Source: Lachnospiraceae bacterium XBB2008 (GTDB lineage Bacteria; Bacillota; Clostridia; Lachnospirales; Lachnospiraceae). Taken from it: DNA of 64,000 nucleotides. Below are positions 1 through 7,000 of this stretch, one piece after another (position 1 is the stretch's first letter; every line of letters starts with the position of its first letter). The stretch spans positions 135,745-199,744 of the forward strand of contig FMVL01000004.1 in the NCBI GenBank assembly GCA_900102235.1, read 5' to 3'. Both the position numbers and the translations under genes were made by a program. The notes below the pieces were generated by a model, which worked only from the letters and a program-made list of their open reading frames with translations, searched no databases and was not told the DNA's origin.

Positions 1-338
1 TCAGACTGGATGTAGCTGCGGTCTTCTGACATGTTGGTATCATTAGCTGCCTTAGTTGCAAGTTCGTTCATTCTCTGAAGCATATCATGTACTTCATTGA
101 GTGCGCCTTCAGCTGTCTGTACACAGGAGATACCGTCCTGAGCATTTGTTGAAGCCTGTGTAAGGCCTCTTACCTGGCGTCTCATCTTCTCGGATATTGC
201 AAGACCTGCTGCATCATCTGCTGCGCGGTTTACTTTATAACCGGATGAGAGCTTCTCTGTACTCTTGGCAAGTGATGAAGTCGTAAGGCCAAGCATTCTG
301 TTTGAGTTCATTGCTGTTAAATTGTGCTGTACTACCAT
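1..338 (-). CDS. hag: Flagellin, N-terminal part (runs off left edge)
   Basis: Filament subunit of the flagellum, secreted through the flagellar type III apparatus. The visible 112 residues start [16 protein letters not shown] and contain the conserved D0/D1 helical region ([20 protein letters not shown], then [12 protein letters not shown]), which is diagnostic of flagellin. The C-terminal part lies outside the window. The ATG is preceded by a strong AAGGAGG. The gene has its own leader with a sigma-28-like and a sigma-A-like promoter and two candidate CsrA sites. Genes for its chaperone (fliS), cap (fliD) and likely glycosylation enzymes lie upstream. Recognition is certain; only the size and the variable domain are unknown. 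Confidence 0.97.
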   Translation of the reverse strand, partial: MVVQHNLTAMNSNRMLGLTTSSLAKSTEKLSSGYKVNRAADDAAGLAISEKMRRQVRGLTQASTNAQDGISCVQTAEGALNEVHDMLQRMNELATKAANDTNMSEDRSYIQS

Positions 339-343
339 AATTA

Positions 344-353
344 TTTCCTCCTT
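344..353 (-). promoter_or_regulatory. Flagellin ribosome binding site overlapping a candidate CsrA site
   Basis: On the minus strand this reads CAAGGAGGAAA, a strong Shine-Dalgarno sequence that also fits the CARGGA core of the CsrA consensus. In Bacillus subtilis the corresponding site in the hag leader is where CsrA blocks ribosome entry. That it is bound here is inferred from position and sequence. Confidence 0.65.
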
Positions 354-363
354 GAAATGAAAA

Positions 364-379
364 TTCGCATCCTTGCGAA
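364..379 (-). promoter_or_regulatory. Leader hairpin with GGA in the loop, candidate CsrA site
   Basis: A perfect 6-bp stem (TTCGCA/TGCGAA) displays AGGA in its loop. The minus-strand core GCAAGGATGC closely fits the CsrA consensus ACARGGAUGU. It lies about 10 nt upstream of the ribosome binding site, and the pair of sites resembles the two-site arrangement of known CsrA-controlled flagellin leaders. csrA and fliW are encoded in the same window. Confidence 0.7.
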
Positions 380-478
380 AACTTTGGTTTGTTGGTGATT
401 ACTTAGGTTTATTCCCGGCCGTACGCTCCGTTTGCTAAACTTCAGCTCACACCGTTGTGTTTAATGCTTACACAACAT

Positions 479-505
479 ATATCGTATCCTAAATAGGATT
501 ACTTA
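479..505 (-). promoter_or_regulatory. Sigma-28-type promoter of the flagellin gene
   Basis: On the minus strand: TAAG, 15 nt, TACGATAT, close to the flagellar sigma factor consensus TAAA-N15-GCCGATAT. Transcription would start near position 472, giving a leader of about 130 nt that contains the GGA hairpin. Confidence 0.75.
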
Positions 506-510
506 ACCTC

Positions 511-539
511 ATTATAGAAAAATTTATTTTTTTTTTCAA
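511..539 (-). promoter_or_regulatory. Sigma-A-type promoter just upstream of the flagellar promoter
   Basis: On the minus strand: TTGAAA, 17 nt (A/T rich), TATAAT. This is a near-perfect vegetative promoter. It lies immediately after the stop of the preceding gene, and its start site would fall at the -35 of the sigma-28 promoter. The spacer and upstream tract are very A/T rich, so a chance match is possible, but the spacing is exact. Confidence 0.55.
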
Positions 540-542
540 CAG

Positions 543-1022
543 TTAATTTGAACTGTCAAATAACGAATGATCCGCTGCGGACAATCCGGGATTCGGACTA
601 TAGCTGCTTTGAAGAACCCTTACATTCTTTCTTGTCTGTGCTATCTCATTTTTCTTATTGCCAAGAATCTTATCAGCATAGACTTTAGCTGCCGACTCGG
701 CTATAACTGTTTCTTTGATTTTATCCTCGATTAACCGGTTCAGGGTGATTATTGTCTGTTTCTTCTTTATATCAATTATCTTAACCTCCGAATCATGTTC
801 GGAGAGATATTGAAAGATCTCATCATATTCTCTGTCCAGTTCATCCAGCCTGTCCATATAACCGTTCTGCTCATTCAGATAATCATCATAGCGCCGATAT
901 GGATCAGAAGTCCGGATGCTCAAAGATGTAAAACGCTGATCGGAATCCAATATGTTCCCAAGAATACTTAATTTGTTTCTGAGATTATTCTCAAGCCTGT
1001 CAGCATAAGACATTGACATCAT
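543..1022 (-). CDS. Unrecognised small flagellar-operon protein in the fliT position
   Basis: 159 residues, no signal peptide, mostly helical and charged, with a helix-rich middle (LDELDREYDEIFQYL onward) and a polar, probably disordered tail. Its start overlaps the fliS stop as ATGA, so the two are likely translationally coupled. The position after fliS and before flagellin is where fliT or another small export chaperone often sits, but I see no clear FliT signature and assign no function. The second Met (MSMSYADR) is an alternative start. Confidence 0.7.
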   Translation of the reverse strand: MMSMSYADRLENNLRNKLSILGNILDSDQRFTSLSIRTSDPYRRYDDYLNEQNGYMDRLDELDREYDEIFQYLSEHDSEVKIIDIKKKQTIITLNRLIEDKIKETVIAESAAKVYADKILGNKKNEIAQTRKNVRVLQSSYSPNPGLSAADHSLFDSSN

Positions 1023-1402
1023 CCTTCCCCTTTTGCAACTTTGTCCATAACCAGTTTCCAGTTATCACGTACAGAATGAAGATGGCCATTGACTTCACTG
1101 ACGATTTCAGGATCCTTATTAATATTGGCTTCGATCAGCCTGGAGGATAAATAGGTATATATATTTTCAAAATCCTGCGCTACAGGATAACTCATGTCAA
1201 GTGTTTTTCTCAGATAATCTATAATCCGCTGTACCTTGATGATATTTATACTTGCCTTCTCAATATCATTCTCATCGATCGCCAACAAGGCTATGTTGCA
1301 GAATTTGATTGCCCCTTCATATAACATAAGTGTCAGTTCTGCAGGTTTTGCAGTAAGTATCTTGCTGTTATTATACTGTGAATATGCCTGAGGCAATGCC
1401 AT
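1019..1402 (-). CDS. fliS: Flagellin export chaperone FliS
   Basis: Binds the C-terminal helix of flagellin in the cytoplasm, prevents premature polymerisation and delivers it to the export gate. The protein shows the FliS pattern near the N-terminus (YSQYNNSKILTAKPAELTLM followed by LYEGAIKF) and has the usual four-helix-bundle length of about 127 residues. I choose the ATG at 1400-1402 because GGAGG lies 8 nt upstream. An in-frame TTG 15 nt earlier overlaps that ribosome binding site and is unlikely. It is downstream of fliD and overlaps the next gene. Confidence 0.95.
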   Translation of the reverse strand: MALPQAYSQYNNSKILTAKPAELTLMLYEGAIKFCNIALLAIDENDIEKASINIIKVQRIIDYLRKTLDMSYPVAQDFENIYTYLSSRLIEANINKDPEIVSEVNGHLHSVRDNWKLVMDKVAKGEG

Positions 1403-1457
1403 ATCTATTTCCTCCAATAAACTATATTATCACTTAAGCATTCTTCTCTGTAAATCA

Positions 1458-1488
1458 CGGTTGCGGAGAAAGGGCTCCTCCGCAACCG
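1458..1488 (-). other. Stable hairpin between fliD and fliS
   Basis: Perfect 11-bp stem (positions 1458-1468 with 1478-1488), 9-nt loop, G/C rich. No T-run follows on the minus strand, so it does not look like a complete intrinsic terminator. It could stabilise the upstream mRNA end or lower read-through into fliS. Confidence 0.6.
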
Positions 1489-1520
1489 CACAATGCTATA
1501 TCATAGTATACGCAGATATA

Positions 1521-3503
1521 TCACATGTTTCCTCCAAACAATCCGGAAAGCGCGCTGGTCTTACTCTGAAGTTTGGCCATAGCCGCCTCCATCTTGGAGA
1601 ATTTGGTATACAGTCTGTCTTCGTAGTCATTCGCTGCCTGTTCAAGATCGGAAACCTTGGAATCATAACTTGTATAATCAGATTTCATGGTCTGATCTTC
1701 AAAGAATGATCCATAAGATCTGCGTCCGGCTATACGTGTTGAAAGACTGTCCAGTTTTGAATACAGTTCATTACTCAGTTTCGAGAAGAAACTCGAGACC
1801 TGATCCGGATCAGAAGCGATCAGACTTTTCAACATATCCGTCTTGCCAGAGGTCTTCTCATCATCCGGATCCCCATCTATATGGAATGCATGCGATTCAT
1901 TCTTCTCGGCTTCAAAATAACTGAGTGTATTAATGCCAAAGTTTGATAAATACAGTGTTTTATCACCTACGGTATATGCCTGAGACATACTCTGAGTAAG
2001 AGATGACATAATGGTATTCAGTGATTCATCACTCTTAAACAGGCCATCCTTGATCTTCTGCTCATACTTCTCAACCTCGGTTTCACTGAGGGCATCCTTT
2101 TCCTCATCGGTCAAAGGTGTGTATTTGGATGCAGAATCGGCATTATAGAGTTTATCAAGTTCATTTATGATCGTATTATATGTCTTAATAAAATTCTTGA
2201 CCTGATCATAAATCCCACTTGTATCATTGCTGGTGGTCAGGGTGACAGTCTCATCACCGGATGTCTCAGCAAGTGCAGTGATAGTCAACCCGTTGATATC
2301 AAATACATTGGTCGAGTTGCTGAAATCAACACCATTCAGATTTATCTTGGCATCCTGCGCTTGAATCTTGTTGGCAGCTGTTCCCTTAAGCGTACCGGAT
2401 GCGATAGCATCAAGTTGTGACTGTGCAAAGGCCTTACGATTCTCAAACTCCTGTTCTACCGTATTGACAACATCGTCCGTTGCACTCACATTGTCTATAG
2501 ACTTGATGGTACCGTCTTCATTATAAACAATGTCTGAAGCTTCATCACCCACAGTCCATCCGCTTCGTGCAGCATCTGCTTTAGCCGAAGCATCTGTAAG
2601 TGCAGCATTGGCAGCATCAAGTGCTTCTCTTAGCTTGTCCTTGTCCTCCGAAGTAAGCGTATCATTGGCCATGCCATCATCATACGCTCTCTGAGCATCT
2701 TCGACCTTCTTCTGGGCTGCTATCTTGCTGTTATATAACGTCTTATAATTCTCTGCTGCATTCTGTGCTCTCTTCAAAGCTTCAGCTGCCACATCGGAAG
2801 AGGAATAATCAACCTGAGCCCGAAGATTATTAACAGCAGTCTCATCGTAAGTGCTTATTCCCAGTTTATCAAGCAGGTTCTGCCCGGAAGCGTCATTTGC
2901 GGTAATGCTGAAATCGTTAGCAGTACCGGTACTCTTGGCGCTGATGAAGAACCGTTGGTTATTCTCATCAAACGAAGCATTAAGCCCTTCTTTCTTAAGT
3001 GCGGACAGAACATTGGATATGGAGCTGTCGCCGTTTAATGATATTGAGGATGTCTTACCATTAGTTGTAATACTGATTGAAGCAGATCCTTCAAGTCCCA
3101 GATCACTTAATTTAGTCAGTGCAGTGTACTTCTCTCCGGTCGGTTTGCCATCGGCGTCCAGATTGATCTGGCCTCCGGTCAAGTATGCGGACTTGGCAAG
3201 CTGTGTGATCTTAAGTGACTGTACGCTGTCAACTGCGTTCTCACTGGTTATGACATTTGCTTTAGTGGAATCGGATACGCTTGTGGCTTTTTTGTTCCAC
3301 GCATTGCTCCATCGGAGATTAGATGCCATGGATCTTAAATTCACAAGCTGTTTATTTAAATCCTTCCATTTCTCCTGTTTCCAGCTCAGTTTGGTCTGAT
3401 CGCCCTTAGCTTTGGTAACTTTGAGTCTCTTGGCAGATACAAGCTGGGAGATCAGTGAATCTGTGTCCAGGCCTGAGATCAGGCCGCTCATTCTCATAGG
3501 CAT
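1521..3503 (-). CDS. fliD: Flagellar hook-associated protein 2 (filament cap) FliD
   Basis: Forms the pentameric or hexameric cap under which flagellin polymerises. The N-terminus MPMRMSGLISGLDTDSLISQ is the classic FliD start, and the C-terminal region (about 430-655) has the FliD_C pattern with a final coiled-coil and SGLFGGNM end. Residues about 225-310 are an Ala-rich helical insertion. At 660 residues it is longer than enterobacterial FliD but ordinary for Clostridia. AAGGAGGGGAG precedes the ATG. It lies between flaG and fliS, in the same transcription unit. Confidence 0.97.
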   Translation of the reverse strand: MPMRMSGLISGLDTDSLISQLVSAKRLKVTKAKGDQTKLSWKQEKWKDLNKQLVNLRSMASNLRWSNAWNKKATSVSDSTKANVITSENAVDSVQSLKITQLAKSAYLTGGQINLDADGKPTGEKYTALTKLSDLGLEGSASISITTNGKTSSISLNGDSSISNVLSALKKEGLNASFDENNQRFFISAKSTGTANDFSITANDASGQNLLDKLGISTYDETAVNNLRAQVDYSSSDVAAEALKRAQNAAENYKTLYNSKIAAQKKVEDAQRAYDDGMANDTLTSEDKDKLREALDAANAALTDASAKADAARSGWTVGDEASDIVYNEDGTIKSIDNVSATDDVVNTVEQEFENRKAFAQSQLDAIASGTLKGTAANKIQAQDAKINLNGVDFSNSTNVFDINGLTITALAETSGDETVTLTTSNDTSGIYDQVKNFIKTYNTIINELDKLYNADSASKYTPLTDEEKDALSETEVEKYEQKIKDGLFKSDESLNTIMSSLTQSMSQAYTVGDKTLYLSNFGINTLSYFEAEKNESHAFHIDGDPDDEKTSGKTDMLKSLIASDPDQVSSFFSKLSNELYSKLDSLSTRIAGRRSYGSFFEDQTMKSDYTSYDSKVSDLEQAANDYEDRLYTKFSKMEAAMAKLQSKTSALSGLFGGNM

Positions 3504-3517
3504 ACTATCTCCCCTCC

Positions 3518-3982
3518 TTATCTCTTCTCATCGACCATGATCCCCGCCATTTCCCAAACCTTGGCGATCATATCCAACGTTTTCTCCGGCGGAAGTTCCT
3601 TAATGGTCTCTTTGGTCTTCTTGTCCACGATCTTAATGGTTACACGATTTGTTCCCTCGTGTATGCCAAAGACAGCTTCGGAATTAGCTCCGGAACTCTT
3701 GTTAAATCGTGCTACTGCCTCTTTAAGCCTTTCACTGGTCGCAGCAATTTCTTCCTGATAATCAGAATTCTGCTGATTCCCTCTGCCCTGTCCACCTCCA
3801 TCTGCAGACGGTTCAGATACATTTTCAACCGTTTGGACTGCAGCAAGATCAGGTGCGGCTCCCGGAGCTGCAGCATTCTGCGACAGAGAATTGCCGGTCC
3901 TTTCAGCAGATTCAACCGGTTTCGGCATCGGCATCTGTTGAGATTGCAACGTCATCACGCTGCTTAATGGTTCTATATTCAT
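3518..3982 (-). CDS. flaG: FlaG family flagellar protein
   Basis: Small filament-length-related protein usually encoded next to fliD. The C-terminal half has the FlaG pattern: helix with RFNKS, then beta strands FGIHEGTNRVTIKIVDKKT, then IKELPPEKTLDMIAKVWEM. The N-terminal half is low-complexity Pro/Ala/Gln. GGAGG lies 7 nt before the ATG. The gene is the first of the flaG-fliD-fliS unit and has a sigma-28-like promoter about 90 nt upstream. In Campylobacter and Pseudomonas FlaG affects filament length; its exact action is not settled. Confidence 0.92.
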   Translation of the reverse strand: MNIEPLSSVMTLQSQQMPMPKPVESAERTGNSLSQNAAAPGAAPDLAAVQTVENVSEPSADGGGQGRGNQQNSDYQEEIAATSERLKEAVARFNKSSGANSEAVFGIHEGTNRVTIKIVDKKTKETIKELPPEKTLDMIAKVWEMAGIMVDEKR

Positions 3983-4011
3983 GTCATCACCTCCATGTGA
4001 TATGAAACTGC

Positions 4012-4024
4012 GGGCTTCCTGCCC
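4012..4024 (-). promoter_or_regulatory. Small GGA-loop hairpin in flaG leader
   Basis: On the minus strand GGGC-AGGAA-GCCC: a 4-bp stem with GGA in the loop, about 20 nt upstream of the flaG ribosome binding site. The geometry resembles a CsrA target, but the stem is short and could be chance. Confidence 0.3.
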
Positions 4025-4069
4025 AAAACTATCATCTCATCATGAGACAACCCACCACATCTGAAACTA

Positions 4070-4096
4070 TTATCGGACAAATCAATCCAAAAGTTA
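4070..4096 (-). promoter_or_regulatory. Sigma-28-type promoter of flaG-fliD-fliS
   Basis: On the minus strand: TAAC, 15 nt, TCCGATAA, close to TAAA-N15-GCCGATAA. The -35 overlaps the stop codon of the preceding glycosylation gene, so the cap and chaperone genes can be transcribed independently of that operon. Confidence 0.65.
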
Positions 4097-7000
4097 AGTG
4101 GATTTATCAAAAAAATTCATATCCGGCAGATGAGTACCTTCGATATAAGCTCCATGCAGTGCCATATTCACTACTTTCACATCCGGATGAAGAGCTATCT
4201 GGTACTCCAGCATTCCTCTGTAAGCGTTATACAGTTCATTGGTAAGGACCTTACCTCCGTCCGATGCCTTAGCCTCAATCTGCTGATCCATATTCTCTGA
4301 TCTGTCATGTACCCCGATTCCCTTTGCAAATCTAACCCTTCCCGAATATGCAAGGTCATTTCCGATAAGATAGATTCTCTCTGCTCCAAGAAAATAAGCT
4401 ACATCCAGGCCAAGGCTAGATACGGTTCCGCCATAATTCCAGAGTGCACCTTTGTCTTCTTCCAACGCCGGTGCTTCATATACAGCCCCCCTATATGCTT
4501 CGATAAATGTACGGCTGGCGGTTGCAGGGGCAACAAGCGGTATATTATCAGTATATTCTATGACCCCATCTAAGTGAGAAGACAGCAACGACAGTGGATC
4601 AAGTACAACAACTATGTCCGGAATTATCTTTTCCGAAAACAGACGTTTCAAAACCGTATTAACCGCAATAATATTCAGATTGCCGGCATTATCGCGAATA
4701 AACTCTATGGAATCATCAAGTGACGGACCGGCAGAAATAACTGCAAAATCCCTCGAATGCAATTGATAATCATACTTTAGTGTATCAATATTGCGCATCC
4801 CCTTTTTATGATTCTTACGCGCATTTATTATCCAGTTGTCCTCAAACACTCTCCGGGTTCTTTCGTTATAGTCAAATCGGTCAATGATCGCACCTGTCCC
4901 GCAACCGTATATACCCTTCTTCCAATCGGATACATAATGATTGCTCTGACCATTATTAAGACTATTAATGAATTTAATCGCAATGTCTTCGGCATTTTTT
5001 CCGTCAATCAACGTAACGCTCTCATCACTGATCCATGACAGAACCCCCGCACTGTATGCAAGATCCTTCATCGTTGCATCATCTTCATATATATAAATAT
5101 GAACAGATCTGTCGGATTTAATCCAAATCTGATAAGCCAGATATCCCAGACCGCAACCGAGAATATGGAATTCATCCATTGAAGCATTATACAACCTGCC
5201 CGCAAGTTCATATGCCTCATGCATGGGATCATATAAACTGTGAATACACTTTTCAGTATCACAGTCTTTTACAGTCATAAATCCCACCGTACTTCTCTCG
5301 ATCAACCATTTCCCGACTTTCGTGTTTACCGGTGAATACATGACCTGTAAACTGCCTATCATCGAAGGGAGTAACCCAGCTTCAATATTATATGATATCA
5401 GTCTAAAATCATCTTTTACTTCGTTAACTGATCTCCACTCTTTTAATACTGCCTTGCCAAGTTCTATATCTATTTGAGCTAACCGCTTAATATAGTCACC
5501 TATATTCGTAGAAACGTTCCGGCGGCTCCTTATCACCCCATTAGGGTCACATAAGGAGCTTTTGACGAGCATTTCCCGGAGTTGTTCTATGATCATGGCA
5601 TCATGATAAATCGCATCGAATTTCAGCGCAGGCTTTGTATATTCCGATTCGATAACTTCAGCCGAAGAAGTGTCATCATTACACCCCGTCTCACCTGTCA
5701 ATATCATTTTTATATCTTCTGCGATCTCAAGATAAACTCTTCTTGAGAAATGATTTGTACATCCTTCAAACGAACCTGCGCCGGTTATATGATCCGTCAC
5801 ATTTATCAGCCATACGTTCTCTGCCTCGGCAAACGCATCATACAGCCTTGAGTTTAGTTTTCTGTATATCTCAGCATGTCCCTCAAACTCTTCCGTATTA
5901 TCAGGGGCCTCGATCTCACTGCCTAACAGAAGGATAAGCGTAGTGTCCTCGGGAAGTTTATTTCTGATCCAGGTCAGGTTTCTTACGGATAATTCCGGAT
6001 CGATCGGTCCCAGAAATTCAAATTTATCAGCAAAATCATCCAAGACAGCATCGTTATAAGCCACATTATGTGCATTAACCTCTCCCGATATAAGCCTGGC
6101 CCGGTTATCAGGATCCGTAATATCAACTCTGCAGCTTTCAAAGGAAATGCTTGTTCCGTTTTTCCGATGCCTGTATATCCCGGAATGCCCTTCGGAAAGA
6201 GTACTGAAGACTACTGCATCGTAATGGTCATCAAACAGAAAAGTCACAAAATCCGTATCACACAAAAAAGGAGCATCCTCTATGGTTTGTTTGAGGATCT
6301 GTCTGTCCGTATTATATGCCTCATAAATATGCATGGAATTATTGGAACCGGCCACTATGATACCCCTGTCATCCACAAAATTAGTTTCAAGCTCTATATC
6401 AAAACTATCCTGAAGATATGGTATTATCCCATCTATATCACAAGGGCCTTTTAGCAGAATCTTCGGCTTCCTGCTCACATTAACAGGATTAACCGTCGAT
6501 CCGGATTCATGGATCCAGGCTGCCGGGTCGTTATCATTTGAAAAATCAAGTTTCGTTCCATCGGATAAAAGAGGGCGGCCGAGTTTATCATAAATGTAGT
6601 GTTCGACGCCCATACCCATAACGCGGCACGAAAACAGAAAATGCAGGAGTCTGTGCGGTTTTTCTTTTTCGACGGCATAAAAGCCTATATATCCATAATC
6701 TCCATATCTGTCATTAAGGCTTATTATCCGGCAATCTACTGTTTTATCTGACAATAAATCTTCGACCTGCTTCTCGTTTAGCCTGACCTTAGTGAAATTC
6801 AGCTGGTTCGTCCTGTTGATCAGTTCATGGATACGATTAAGATGACTGTAACAATCATCGTTAACCTGTATGCAGATATCCGAGTCAACGAGAAATGCTA
6901 TATCAGAATCCGAATTCTTTTTTGCTTCATTCTTTTTTTCCAGTATGTGATAGTTTTCAAGCCTGCTATGTAATGGATCATCATGGGAGATAGTTTCAAT

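Noticed and set aside
690-1000. A finding entry at these coordinates concerning the FkbH module
   Set aside because: The numbers are residue positions of the giant protein rather than base positions; the proper location is about 6470-7395, and the entry carries zero interest.
1403-1417. TTG start for fliS
   Set aside because: The codon is part of the GGAGG region that serves the ATG downstream. The same false extension is seen at fliW.
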